From Halopseudomonas litoralis (GTDB lineage Bacteria; Pseudomonadota; Gammaproteobacteria; Pseudomonadales; Pseudomonadaceae), in the NCBI RefSeq assembly GCF_900105005.1, contig NZ_LT629748.1, forward strand, positions 3,348,001 through 3,412,000: 64,000 nucleotides of DNA. Direction: 5' to 3'. The notes beneath the pieces were generated by a model that saw nothing but the letters and a program-made list of their open reading frames with translations, made no database searches and was not told the DNA's origin. Shown here piece after piece: positions 28,451 to 37,185 of the stretch; the stretch's first letter is position 1; each line of letters starts with the position of its first letter. The translations under genes and the position numbers were made by a program.

Positions 28451-29611
28451 ATGCCCAAACAGCTGCAACAGGATTGGGACCCCCGATCCGCAACCACCCT
28501 CCGTGATCAGCGCGCCGCCTATGATGAAATGCGCCAGCGCTGCCCCGTCGCCCACAGCGACTATGCTGGCTGGAGCGTCTTCCGCCACAGGGATGTCACC
28601 CGCGTCCTGCTGGACAATGACACCTTCAGCAACCGGGTGTCGCGGCATATTTCCGTCCCCAACGGCATGGACCCGCCGGAACATACGCCTTATCGAAAGA
28701 TCATCGAACCCTATTTCAACGCCGAACGCATGGCCGAATTCGAGCCGATTTGCCGGGAGATTGCCGAGGATCTGGCGGGCAGCACCCTGCAGCAGGACCA
28801 TATCGAGCTGATGGCGGATTTCGCCCAGCCCTTCGCCCTGCGTATCCAGTGCGCCTTCATGGGCTGGCCACTGAAGCTGCAGGACAACTTGTTGAGTTGG
28901 GCCAGCCGCAATGCCGAGGCGACGCTGGCCCGAGATCGGGCGATCCTCGCCGCGTTGGCCGAAGAGTTCGACGCGTTGATCGCCGATCTGCTGCACACTC
29001 GTCGTCGAGCCGGCACCAGTGCCGATGCCGATGCCGATGTCACCTCGGCGCTGATGCAGGAACAGATCAATGGCCGGCCGCTGAGCGATCAGGAGATCGC
29101 CAGCATCCTGCGCAACTGGACGGTTGGCGAAGTCGGCACAATCGCCGCCTCGGTTGGGATTCTGACGCAGTTCCTGGCGGCCAACCCCGAAGTACAGCAG
29201 CAGCTGCGCGACGATCCCGAACTGCTCTGGCAGGCCAACGATGAAATCCTGCGCCTTCATGGCCCGCTGGTCGACAATCGCCGGCGCGCTACCTGCCCGG
29301 TGAAGCTGGGCGGACGGCAGATCGAGGCCGGGCAACGCATCACCATCAACTGGCTCGCCGCCAACCGTGACCCTGATATTTTTGCCGACCCGGAGCGCTT
29401 TTCCCTGGAACGCGACCCTTCACTGAATCTGCTGTACGGCGCCGGTGTTCATGTCTGCCCGGGGGCGCCACTGGCGCGCATGGAGTTGGTGATCATCATG
29501 CGCAGCCTGCTGCAGCACAGCAGCAGCTTGCAACTGATCGCCGAGCAACCCGCTACCCTCGCCACTTATCCTTCCAGCGGTTACGCCAGCCTGCCACTGC
29601 GCCTGCGCTGA
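28451..29611 (+). CDS. Bacterial cytochrome P450 with atypical I helix
   Basis: 386-residue soluble P450. The haem ligand C336 lies in YGAGVHVCPG, which fits FxxGxHxCxG except that Y329 replaces Phe. The ExxR motif is E265-I-L-R268. The I helix reads NWTVGEVGTIAAS (222-234) where ordinary monooxygenases have A-G-x-D/E-T-T; the acid-alcohol pair for O2 activation is displaced or missing. No ferredoxin or reductase gene is adjacent. The start at 28451 fits family length but has no good ribosome binding site. The promoter carries a perfect Anr-type box. Substrate and reaction are unknown; a reductive or peroxide-driven reaction is possible inference. Confidence 0.88.
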   Translation: MPKQLQQDWDPRSATTLRDQRAAYDEMRQRCPVAHSDYAGWSVFRHRDVTRVLLDNDTFSNRVSRHISVPNGMDPPEHTPYRKIIEPYFNAERMAEFEPICREIAEDLAGSTLQQDHIELMADFAQPFALRIQCAFMGWPLKLQDNLLSWASRNAEATLARDRAILAALAEEFDALIADLLHTRRRAGTSADADADVTSALMQEQINGRPLSDQEIASILRNWTVGEVGTIAASVGILTQFLAANPEVQQQLRDDPELLWQANDEILRLHGPLVDNRRRATCPVKLGGRQIEAGQRITINWLAANRDPDIFADPERFSLERDPSLNLLYGAGVHVCPGAPLARMELVIIMRSLLQHSSSLQLIAEQPATLATYPSSGYASLPLRLR

Positions 29612-29626
29612 GCCTCCCATCCCTGA

Positions 29627-29653
29627 GCCGGGCGCGACAGATTGTCGCCCGGC
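29627..29653 (+). terminator. Stem-loop after the P450 gene
   Basis: GCCGGGC pairs with GCCCGGC, and after a 2-nt bulge GACA pairs with TGTC around GAT. It starts 15 nt after the P450 stop. No T-run follows. Confidence 0.45.
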
Positions 29654-29704
29654 TATCGGGCGCCTCGGCGCGACAGTCGCTGCCAAGAGGCGTATCATGC
29701 GATT

Positions 29705-29723
29705 GATATCGATTCCCATTACC
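29705..29723. promoter_or_regulatory. Fur-box candidate before the siderophore permease operon
   Basis: GATATCGATTCCCATTACC matches the 19-bp Fur consensus at 13 positions. It lies about 180 bp before the first permease ATG; the stretch between holds no other gene I can support. Confidence 0.45.
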
Positions 29724-29906
29724 GTAATGAGACTGTCGCCGATAGTCATGACCTGTTAACCACAGTTGCGAATTGCATGACAGCCAAGTGGAAGTATGCC
29801 GCTTTCCTTTGCAGTCATTCATGAGCCATGGCCGGCTGCAGTTATAACCCGTATTACAGCCTCCACCGGCTGCGCCGGTACAGCTGAGGATTCACCTATC
29901 AAAGCA

Positions 29907-30944
29907 ATGGTAAAGTTCGCAACCCCTCTCCCCGCCCAGCAATGGGCCGTGCTGGCATCCGGCGCGGCGCTTCTGACAGTATTGCTTATGCTGTCGCTGG
30001 CTACCGGCGCGGGCGTCTACGGCGCGTCGGAGGTGCTGGGTTATTTTCGCGGTGATGCGGCGCTGCTGGCCGATGACAAGCTGGCCATGATCATCAATAC
30101 CCTGCGCCTGCCGCGCACGCTCGCGGCCCTGGTGGTGGGCGCCAGTCTGGCAATCGCCGCCAGCCTGCTGCAGAGCGCCACCCGCAACCCGCTGGCCGAA
30201 CCGGGTTTGCTGGGCGTCAATGCCGGGGCGGTAATGGGACTGGTGGTCGGCCTGATCTATTTCGGTATCGAGTCGACTCAGGGCTATCTGCTGTGGTCGA
30301 GCGCCGGTGCCCTGCTCGGCAATCTGATCGTGCTGGGCATCGGTCTGATGCTGGGCCAGGCCAGCCCGCTGAAACTGATTCTCGCCGGGGTGGCGCTCAG
30401 CGCCGTGTTTGGCGGCCTGTCGAATTACCTGCTGCTGGCCAACCAGACGGCGCTGGAACAGTTTCGCTTCTGGAATCTGGGCTCGCTGTCCGCCTCGGAA
30501 CTGGATGCCGTGCGCCTGATCACACCGGTGGTGCTGGTCGCCCTGGCGCTGGCAGTCATGTTGTGCCGGCAGCTGACTCTGATGCAGATGGGTGATGCTC
30601 AGGCCAAATCGCTGGGCATCCATACCACGCGGGTACGCATCGGTGTGCTGGTCGCCTCTACGCTATTCACCGCCTGCGCCATCTCCCTGGCCGGCCCGAT
30701 CGGTTTTGTCGGCTTCCTCGCCGCCTACTGCGCTCGGCTGGTGGAGCCGGTGAAGCTGATGCCGCAGATGTTGTTCTCCGCCCTGTTCGGCATGCTGTTC
30801 CTGCTCGCCGCCGACATCCTGGCTCGCTGGGCGATCCAGCCCTTCGAGATGCCGGTGGGTACGCTGCTGGCGGTGATCGGCGCGCCCGCGCTGATCGCCA
30901 TCGTGCTGCGCGGCGGCTTCCGCTCGCTGCTGACGGTGAAGTGA
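29907..30944 (+). CDS. FecCD-family siderophore ABC permease (first subunit)
   Basis: 345-residue inner-membrane protein with about nine hydrophobic segments. Family motifs: RLPRTLAALVVGASLAIAASLLQSATRNPLAEPGLLGVNAGA near the N-terminus and LAGPIGFVGFLAAYCARLV at the cytoplasmic coupling region. It pairs with the next gene as a heterodimer for Fe3+-siderophore import. The ATG at 29907 has no good ribosome binding site; the frame stays open to 29796 but the added residues look non-coding. Its TGA overlaps the next ATG. Confidence 0.9.
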   Translation: MVKFATPLPAQQWAVLASGAALLTVLLMLSLATGAGVYGASEVLGYFRGDAALLADDKLAMIINTLRLPRTLAALVVGASLAIAASLLQSATRNPLAEPGLLGVNAGAVMGLVVGLIYFGIESTQGYLLWSSAGALLGNLIVLGIGLMLGQASPLKLILAGVALSAVFGGLSNYLLLANQTALEQFRFWNLGSLSASELDAVRLITPVVLVALALAVMLCRQLTLMQMGDAQAKSLGIHTTRVRIGVLVASTLFTACAISLAGPIGFVGFLAAYCARLVEPVKLMPQMLFSALFGMLFLLAADILARWAIQPFEMPVGTLLAVIGAPALIAIVLRGGFRSLLTVK

Positions 30945-31990
30945 TGATGAATACGAGTATTCCTTCCGGCGTATGGCGTCTGCAGCTGGGCAGTGCCACC
31001 GTGCTGTTACACCGGCGTACCTGGTTGATGACGCTGGTGATGCTGGTGATCCTGCTGGTGCTGTTCGTACTGTCGGTGAGTCTCGGCTCGGCCAACATGG
31101 GTATGCGCGAGGTCATCGCCACCTTCGCCGGCCAGGGCAGCAAGCTGCATGAAATCATGGTGTACAAAATCCGCCTGCCGCGCGTCACCGGCGTGGTGGT
31201 GGCCGGATTGGCGATGGGCATGGCTGGCTGTCTGATCCAGACGCTGGTGCGCAACCGATTGGCGACCCCGGACATGGTCGGCGTCAATGAGGGCGCCTCG
31301 CTGGCGGTGATCATATTCGCCATCTATCTCACTCTCGGCAACTGGCCCTGGTGGGCCTCGCCGCTGGGTGCAGCGCTGGCGGCGGTGGCCCTGTTCGTGC
31401 TGTGCCGTCGGCCGGGAGAACAGGGTTATCTGTTCATCATCATCGGCATCGCTATTTCCGAACTGTTCAACGCCCTCGGCCAGTTCGTCATGTCCACCCA
31501 GCCGCTGACTCACCTGGGTAGCGTTTATCTGTGGACCATGGGCCATTTTGCCCACGTCAGCTACCAGACCATCCACCCCATCACATTGATCCTTCTGGCT
31601 CTGTGCCCGCTGATGGCGCTGATCAATCGGCCGCTGGCGCTGCTGCGGTTCGGCGATGCCACGGCGCGCAGTCTGGGCGTCAATGTGCCACTGGTGCAAT
31701 TGGGCATACTGGGGCTGGCGATCCTGGTGGCCTCGCTGGGCACGGCCATCGGCGGCCCGGTGATTTTCGTGGCCATGGCTGCGCCCATCCTGGCGTCCTG
31801 GCTGACCCGCGACAACCTGGCGCCAATCTGGCTGGCTGCCCTGTGCGGGGCGGTAATGCTGATGGGCAGCGATATTCTGGTGCGGATACTGGCCCAGCCC
31901 AACGAAATACCCACCGGCATCATGACCCGCATCCTGGGCGGCTTCCTGTTGCTCTTCCTTCTGATAAAAGACAGACAGTGGTCCGACTGA
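30944..31990 (+). CDS. FecCD-family siderophore ABC permease (second subunit)
   Basis: 348-residue permease with about nine hydrophobic segments. The hallmark RLPRVTGVVVAGLAMGMAGCLIQTLVRNRLATPDMVGVNEGA is followed by a less typical IGGPVIFVAMAAPILASWL in the coupling region. The start overlaps the preceding stop by one base (ATGATG; a GTG at 30941 or the second ATG are alternatives). It ends overlapping the ATPase start by one base, so all three are coupled. Confidence 0.92.
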   Translation: MMNTSIPSGVWRLQLGSATVLLHRRTWLMTLVMLVILLVLFVLSVSLGSANMGMREVIATFAGQGSKLHEIMVYKIRLPRVTGVVVAGLAMGMAGCLIQTLVRNRLATPDMVGVNEGASLAVIIFAIYLTLGNWPWWASPLGAALAAVALFVLCRRPGEQGYLFIIIGIAISELFNALGQFVMSTQPLTHLGSVYLWTMGHFAHVSYQTIHPITLILLALCPLMALINRPLALLRFGDATARSLGVNVPLVQLGILGLAILVASLGTAIGGPVIFVAMAAPILASWLTRDNLAPIWLAALCGAVMLMGSDILVRILAQPNEIPTGIMTRILGGFLLLFLLIKDRQWSD

Positions 31991-32790
31991 TGACAGTTCT
32001 GCACGCACGCAATCTGCAATTTGGCTATCACGACAAACCGGTGCTGCAGGATGTCTCCTTCAGCCTGCCACGGGGCAAGCTGATCGGCATCGTCGGCCCG
32101 AACGGCAGTGGCAAATCCACCCTGCTCAAGCTTCTGGCCGGGCAGTTGCCTCTGCAGCAGGGCGAGGTGGATATTCATGGGCAGGCGCTGACCAGGTTCT
32201 CGACCAAGGCCTTGGCCCGGCAGATGGCCTTTCTGCCGCAGCGCCCGGTCATGGCTGAAGGTATCCGGGTCGAACAACTGGTGCAGTATGGCCGCCATCC
32301 GCATCAAGGCTGGTTCAATCAGTGGAGCGCAGAAGACGCCCGTGAAGTGGCGCGCGCCCGCGACATCATGCAGCTCGGCCCGATCTGGCAGCGCATCGCC
32401 TCCTCACTGTCAGGCGGCCAGGCCCAACGCGCCTGGTTGGGGATGATACTGGCGCAGAATACCGGCCTGATTCTGCTCGACGAGCCCACCAGCGCACTGG
32501 ATATTGGCCTGCAGACCGAGGTGATGGAGTCCATCCGCCAGATCACCACTGAAGACCGCACGGTGTTGATCGTCATTCATGATCTGGGCATGGCGGCCCG
32601 CTATTGTGATGAGCTGATCGCCCTGGATGGAGGGCGTATCGCCGCCATGGGCCCGGCACGCGAGGTCATCACCAAGGCGCTGGTGGACCGGTTGTACAAC
32701 ACCAACGTGGATATTCTCGCAGCACCGGATGACGGGGCGCCCGTAATAGTGCCACGCCGACGTAACCGTGATGCCGCTGCAAACCTGTGA
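31990..32790 (+). CDS. Siderophore ABC transporter ATPase
   Basis: 266-residue ABC ATPase of the FecE/FepC group. Walker A is GPNGSGKST, the signature is LSGGQ, Walker B is LILLDEPTSALD, and the H loop follows in VIHDLGMAARYC. It powers the two permeases encoded just upstream. Its start overlaps the previous stop. A Fur box and the binding-protein gene follow, so the binding protein may be transcribed separately. Confidence 0.95.
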   Translation: MTVLHARNLQFGYHDKPVLQDVSFSLPRGKLIGIVGPNGSGKSTLLKLLAGQLPLQQGEVDIHGQALTRFSTKALARQMAFLPQRPVMAEGIRVEQLVQYGRHPHQGWFNQWSAEDAREVARARDIMQLGPIWQRIASSLSGGQAQRAWLGMILAQNTGLILLDEPTSALDIGLQTEVMESIRQITTEDRTVLIVIHDLGMAARYCDELIALDGGRIAAMGPAREVITKALVDRLYNTNVDILAAPDDGAPVIVPRRRNRDAAANL

Positions 32791-32800
32791 CAAACTTTCT

Positions 32801-32819
32801 ATTAATGAGAATCGTTACC
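32801..32819. promoter_or_regulatory. Fur-box candidate before the siderophore-binding protein
   Basis: ATTAATGAGAATCGTTACC matches the Fur consensus at 14 of 19 positions and lies 47 bp before the binding-protein ATG. Confidence 0.6.
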
Positions 32820-32865
32820 ATAAAGTGATATCGTTGCCCACCTTCCTACTTCTCCAGGATCCCCC

Positions 32866-33819
32866 ATGACCAAATCAATCTATCGCAGCGCCATCTTACT
32901 TCTGCTGGCAGGCCTGACCAGTTTCGGTGCGCTGGCCGACACCCGCCAGATCGAAGACGCTCAGGGTAATCAACTGACCGTGCCCGCCGATCCGAAGCGT
33001 ATCGTGACCCTCAGTGAGCTGGATCTGGATGTCGCACTGGCCCTCGGCATCGAGCCAGTGGGCACCACCGACGGCCGCGGCCAGGCTGCACCGCCGCGCT
33101 ATCTCGAAGGCCGCGTTCCGGCGCAGACCCGCTCGGTCGGCATCCTCAACAATCCCAATCTGGAGGCCCTGCTGGAACTGCAGCCAGACCTGATTCTTAC
33201 CGGTCCGCAGAAGCCCGAGCAGCTGGCGATTCTCAATGAAATCGCCCCGACTGCGGTGTCCTACGCGCTGGGCGAATACTGGATGGATGCCACGCTGCGC
33301 GTCGCCAATATCCTCAACCGCGAAGCTGAAGGCCAAGCGTTGCTGGAACGCTATAAAGCTCGCACCGCCGAGGGTCGTGAAAAACTGAGCGAGCACCAGG
33401 GCGAGACGATCAGTATCACTCGCTGGAATCCCAAGGGGCCGGCCTACATGCTCAAGGATTCCTTCTCCAGCACAGTTGCCCATGATCTGGGACTGGTGCG
33501 CCCGGCCCATCAACAGGAGCCCGGCACCACCCACTCCATGTCTCTGAGCCTGGAATCACTGGCTATGCTGGATGCAGATTGGCTGGTCATCGGTACTCTG
33601 GCTACCACGGGCGACGCGGTGGACGCCATGCGCCAAGCGGAGCAAACGCCCATGTTCCAGCAGCTGGAAGCGACCAAAGCCGGTCATTACAGCGCCGTCG
33701 ATGGCTCCGTATGGACCTCCACCGGCGGGCCGCTGGCGGCGCTTCAGCTGATCGAAGATATCGAAACCATGATTCTGGGCAGTGAAGAGAACGCCACTGC
33801 CGTCGCCGCTACCCGCTGA
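32866..33819 (+). CDS. Periplasmic iron-siderophore binding protein
   Basis: 317-residue FecB/FepB-like binding protein. Residues 1-24 are a signal peptide (ending GALA before DTRQ). The mature domain starts with DPKRIVTLSELDLDVALALGIEPVGTTD and continues LEALLELQPDLILTG, as in class III siderophore-binding proteins. It hands ferric siderophore to the FecCD-type permeases encoded just upstream. It has its own Fur box. It is convergent with the truncated adenylation-domain gene, 21 bp apart. Confidence 0.9.
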   Translation: MTKSIYRSAILLLLAGLTSFGALADTRQIEDAQGNQLTVPADPKRIVTLSELDLDVALALGIEPVGTTDGRGQAAPPRYLEGRVPAQTRSVGILNNPNLEALLELQPDLILTGPQKPEQLAILNEIAPTAVSYALGEYWMDATLRVANILNREAEGQALLERYKARTAEGREKLSEHQGETISITRWNPKGPAYMLKDSFSSTVAHDLGLVRPAHQQEPGTTHSMSLSLESLAMLDADWLVIGTLATTGDAVDAMRQAEQTPMFQQLEATKAGHYSAVDGSVWTSTGGPLAALQLIEDIETMILGSEENATAVAATR

Positions 33820-33840
33820 TCCCTGCCACACCCGGCTCGC

Positions 33841-34698
33841 TCAGGAAGACCGGGCCGGCGGCAACCACAGACGTTCCAGCCGGCGCCGGCCCAGTTCGGC
33901 ACCCGCGCATAACGCCTGGAATCCGCAATGGCCGCGCCAGCCGGTCTTAAGCAGCCGTTCCCAGAAGCTCACGTCGCCCTGCAGCGTGTTGATATCCTGC
34001 CGGCGCTGCAGTAGCGCGGCCAGTTCACCCGGCCGGTTGTGCAAGACAGTCGGCGTGATTTCAATATAACCGCCCACCCACAACGGCCCCAGTATCTCCA
34101 GCAACGCCGCCTCATCGGTCAGCGCGCTGGCCGCCAACCAGCGGGTTCCGGCGCAGGCCTGCGCCCGTTGGGTGATGCGCTGCAGATAACCGGCCAGTTC
34201 CTGGTGACTGAGCTGCAGATCACCCCGCCCGGTGACTTCCGCCGGTAACAGGCAGACAGCCAGTTGCTTATTCTGCTCAGGCCAGTTGTCACCGTTTCCC
34301 AGCCCCGGTCGCAGGCCGAGCACCGGCATCGGAAAGGCATCTCTCAGGGGCGCGCCCATCACCACCAGCTGGACATTCACTCGACGCGCCATGGACCGCA
34401 GCCTCGGCAACGGCAGCGTTGGTTCCAGCGGTACGAAGCAGACGCCGGACCGAATACAGGCCAGCAGCATCACTACCAACTCAGCCGAACGTTCCAGACA
34501 TACGCCCACCCGATCTCCGGAGCGCACCCCGTGCTCGGTCAGTCGATCAGCCATGTACGCGGCGCGGGCTGCCAGCCAACCGTAGCTTCGCTGCTCGCCA
34601 TCACAACCCAACGCAGCCAGTCCAGCCTGGCGCTGGCAGACTGCGCGCAGATGCGAACCGAGTGTCGAATCACTGGATGAATCGTCGAAGCGGCGCAT
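33841..34698 (-). CDS. Truncated, degenerate NRPS-type adenylation-domain protein
   Basis: 285 residues, about half an ANL adenylation domain. Core A1/A2 features are visible: LTEHGVRSGDRVGVCLERSAELVVMLLACIRSGVCFVPLEPTLPLPRLRSM. The phosphate-binding A3 motif (S/T-G-T-T-G-x-P-K) is replaced by PAEVTGRGDLQLSH, and the protein ends near the A4-A5 region, so A6-A10, including the catalytic lysine, are absent. Adenylation activity is unlikely. It nevertheless has a good ribosome binding site (AGGGGGT) and a Fur-box candidate 26 bp upstream. It may be the remnant of a siderophore NRPS or a non-catalytic protein kept in the iron regulon. The converging binding-protein gene leaves no room for a lost 3' half. 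Confidence 0.7.
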   Translation of the reverse strand: MRRFDDSSSDSTLGSHLRAVCQRQAGLAALGCDGEQRSYGWLAARAAYMADRLTEHGVRSGDRVGVCLERSAELVVMLLACIRSGVCFVPLEPTLPLPRLRSMARRVNVQLVVMGAPLRDAFPMPVLGLRPGLGNGDNWPEQNKQLAVCLLPAEVTGRGDLQLSHQELAGYLQRITQRAQACAGTRWLAASALTDEAALLEILGPLWVGGYIEITPTVLHNRPGELAALLQRRQDINTLQGDVSFWERLLKTGWRGHCGFQALCAGAELGRRRLERLWLPPARSS

Positions 34699-34723
34699 AA
34701 TACCCCCTGTAGCTCGCTCAAGT

Positions 34724-34742
34724 ACAAATGAGAATTATTAAC
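34724..34742. promoter_or_regulatory. Fur-box candidate before the adenylation-like gene
   Basis: ACAAATGAGAATTATTAAC matches the Fur consensus at 13 of 19 positions, 26 bp upstream of the ATG at 34698. Confidence 0.55.
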
Positions 34743-34867
34743 AATAACTATGAAAGAAGGTAATCGCTAGCTACGGCAGCGTCAATCCGAATCGACGATT
34801 TTTATACTGAGTCCCGGCGCGGACCCGTAATGCGGGAGGAATCAAGAAGGGGTGTCAGGAAAGGAGC

Positions 34868-34887
34868 CGGCCACCGATCGGTGGCCG
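34868..34887 (-). terminator. Palindromic hairpin after the DUF4870 gene
   Basis: The palindrome has the arm CGGCCACCGA and its exact complement with no spacer. It lies 9 bp beyond the DUF4870 stop on the minus strand and is followed by a pyrimidine-rich stretch. Confidence 0.5.
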
Positions 34888-34895
34888 ACCTTGCA

Positions 34896-35273
34896 CTATT
34901 TGATCAGACGCAGGCAGAACGGGTAACGGTAGGCAACACCCTCGTTGGCCTTGATGGCAGCAATGATCATCAGCACGATCGCACCAATGCCCACCACCCA
35001 GATCAGCAGAAAGCCGATCGCCACAATCATCAGCAATAGGCAAACGACCACCGCAATTGCCACGGTGATCTGAAAGTTGAGCGCTTCCTTGCCTTGATCA
35101 TCGACGAAGGGATGCAGATCCTTTTTTATCTGCCAGATGATCAACGGGCCGATCAGGCTGCCAACCACCGGAATGAAATAGCCGAGAAACCCGGCCAGAT
35201 GGGCAATCATCGCCCACAGGCGCGCATCTGAACCGGGCTCCAGCGTCTCAATGCGAGGCTCTTCATCAATCAT
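34896..35273 (-). CDS. DUF4870 small membrane protein
   Basis: 125-residue protein with three hydrophobic segments (about 20-45, 70-90, 92-112) and the family core AHLAGFLGYFIPVVGSLIGPLIIWQIKKDLHPFVDDQGKEALNFQITV. GAGGAG precedes the ATG. In P. aeruginosa a protein of this kind also sits between crc and rph. The function is unknown; the family is distantly Tic20-like. Confidence 0.88.
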   Translation of the reverse strand: MIDEEPRIETLEPGSDARLWAMIAHLAGFLGYFIPVVGSLIGPLIIWQIKKDLHPFVDDQGKEALNFQITVAIAVVVCLLLMIVAIGFLLIWVVGIGAIVLMIIAAIKANEGVAYRYPFCLRLIK

Positions 35274-35348
35274 GCTCGGTGCTCCTCATAGTATCGATGG
35301 ATGACCTGATATCAGGATAGCCGAACACTTTGGGCTTGGCTGAACCAT

Positions 35349-36068
35349 TCAGTCCGCCAGCGCCTCCAGCTGCGCAGCAAACAGATCATTGATCCCCGCC
35401 GTAGCCAGCTCCAGCATCGCGTTCAGCTCCTGCGGAGTGAAAGGCGCAGCCTCGGCGGTGCCCTGCACCTCGATAAAGCCGCCCTTGTCGGTCATCACCA
35501 CGTTCAGGTCGGTGTCAGCGGCGGAATCTTCCGGGTAATCCAGATCCAGCACCGGCACGCCCTGATAGATACCCACCGAGATCGCCGCGATCATCTGCAC
35601 GGCTGGTACCCGCTTGATTGCGCCGCGCTTCTTCATTGAACGCAGCGCATCGACCAGTGCCACGCAAGCACCGGTGATGGATGCGGTACGGGTGCCGCCG
35701 TCAGCCTGGATCACGTCGCAGTCGATATAGATGGTGTTCTCGCCCAGCGTCTTGAGGTCTACCGCTGCGCGCAGCGAACGGCCGATCAACCGCTGAATCT
35801 CCAAAGTGCGTCCACCCTGCTTGCCCTTGCTGGCTTCGCGCTGCATGCGCTCGCCGGTCGCCCGCGGCAACATGCCGTATTCGGCGGTGATCCAACCCTG
35901 GCCGGTGCCACGCAGGAAACGCGGAACGCCGCCTTCCACACTGGCAGTACAGATCACCTTGGTATCGCCGAACTCGACCAACACCGAACCTTCGGCATGC
36001 TTGGTATATTGGCGGGTCAGAGTCACCTGACGCATCTGGTCTGCTGCGCGGCCGCTGGGTCGTATCAT
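35349..36068 (-). CDS. rph: Ribonuclease PH
   Basis: 239-residue phosphorolytic exoribonuclease that trims tRNA 3' ends. It begins [45 protein letters not shown] and contains [14 protein letters not shown] and the [13 protein letters not shown] phosphate-binding region. The start at 36068 gives the normal length. It is divergent from yicC, the usual proteobacterial arrangement, with 142 bp between. Confidence 0.97.
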   Translation of the reverse strand: MIRPSGRAADQMRQVTLTRQYTKHAEGSVLVEFGDTKVICTASVEGGVPRFLRGTGQGWITAEYGMLPRATGERMQREASKGKQGGRTLEIQRLIGRSLRAAVDLKTLGENTIYIDCDVIQADGGTRTASITGACVALVDALRSMKKRGAIKRVPAVQMIAAISVGIYQGVPVLDLDYPEDSAADTDLNVVMTDKGGFIEVQGTAEAAPFTPQELNAMLELATAGINDLFAAQLEALAD

Positions 36069-36210
36069 TATCCAATTCCTTGTACTGCATGTGTGTGCGG
36101 CGATTATACGGAGCCTGTCCGGTGGTACAACAGCAGCCTGTACCCCCAAGCCGACTGGCGGAGTACAATGCCCGCCGCCGATCAATAATTAGACAATCTG
36201 GAGTGGACCC

Positions 36211-37077
36211 ATGGTATTCAGCATGACGGCCTTTGCCCGCAGCGAACTCAGCACCGATCAGGGCAACCTGGCGTGGGAGCTGCGCTCGGTCAACCATCGT
36301 TACCTGGAGGCCACCCTGCGCCTGCCCGACGCCTTCCGTGATCTGGAAGGCCCGCTGCGTGAGCGTCTGCGTAAGCAGCTGGCCCGCGGCAAGGTGGAAT
36401 GCACCTTGCGCTTCAATCCCGTCACCGACGCCCATCCGGATTTAAGTCTCAACCAGCCCCTGCTCGACCAGCTCATCGAGGCCGCTGGCCGAATCCGCAG
36501 CCAACTGGATAATCCCTCACCGATCAACCCGCTGGAACTGCTGGCCTGGCCCGGCGTGCTCGGTGGCAGTGAGCAGAACCAGCCCGACCTGCTGAAGCAA
36601 GCTGACACCCTGTTCAACCAGGCTCTGGATGAACTCAAGCAACACCGCGCCCGGGAAGGCGCCGAACTGCGCGCGCTGATCGAAGAGCGTCTGGACAGTA
36701 TGGCCGAACGCGTCATCACCCTGCGCGAGATGATGCCTACGCTGCTCGCCGCCCACCGGCAGAAACTCATCGACCGATTCAACGAAGCTCAACTGGAACT
36801 GGACGTCACACGCATCGAACAGGAACTGGTGATGCTGGCACAGAAGATCGACGTCGCCGAGGAACTCGACCGCATCGACACCCACATCACCGAAACCCGC
36901 CACGTACTGAATGGCAAAGCCGCCATGGGCCGCCGACTGGACTTCCTGATGCAGGAATTCAACCGCGAAGCCAACACCCTCGGCTCCAAGGCCATCGACG
37001 CCCGCAGCACCCAGACGGCAGTGGATCTGAAGGTGTATATCGAGCAGATGAGGGAACAGGTGCAGAATATTGAGTGA
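36211..37077 (+). CDS. yicC: YicC family endoribonuclease
   Basis: 288-residue protein with YicC N-terminal domain (MTAFARSELSTDQGNLAWELRSVNHRYLEATLRLPD) and a C-terminal DUF1732 domain ending FLMQEFNREANTLGSKAIDARSTQTAVDLKVYIEQMREQVQNIE. E. coli YicC has been described as an endoribonuclease affecting small RNA stability. GGAG lies before the ATG. In P. aeruginosa gmk follows; here a TonB receptor, an exporter pair and 4 kb of DNA intervene. Confidence 0.95.
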   Translation: MVFSMTAFARSELSTDQGNLAWELRSVNHRYLEATLRLPDAFRDLEGPLRERLRKQLARGKVECTLRFNPVTDAHPDLSLNQPLLDQLIEAAGRIRSQLDNPSPINPLELLAWPGVLGGSEQNQPDLLKQADTLFNQALDELKQHRAREGAELRALIEERLDSMAERVITLREMMPTLLAAHRQKLIDRFNEAQLELDVTRIEQELVMLAQKIDVAEELDRIDTHITETRHVLNGKAAMGRRLDFLMQEFNREANTLGSKAIDARSTQTAVDLKVYIEQMREQVQNIE

Positions 37078-37125
37078 TGTCGTGTGACACACCTCACAAA
37101 TAAATAAAATCTTCACGCAGCGATT

Positions 37126-37144
37126 GCTATCGATAATCATTATC
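37126..37144. promoter_or_regulatory. Strong Fur box before the TonB receptor
   Basis: GCTATCGATAATCATTATC matches the Fur consensus at 16 of 19 positions, with the right 13 bases identical. It lies 42 bp before the receptor ATG. Confidence 0.8.
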
Positions 37145-37185
37145 ATCTTTAATAGTCCTTTGCCCATCCATGCAAAGGACTCAGC

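Noticed and set aside
33820..34698. Adenylation-like gene as a frameshifted full NRPS gene
   Set aside because: The real, oppositely oriented binding-protein gene starts its stop codon 21 bp beyond the end, so no lost 3' half can lie there; the gene is truncated, not frameshifted.
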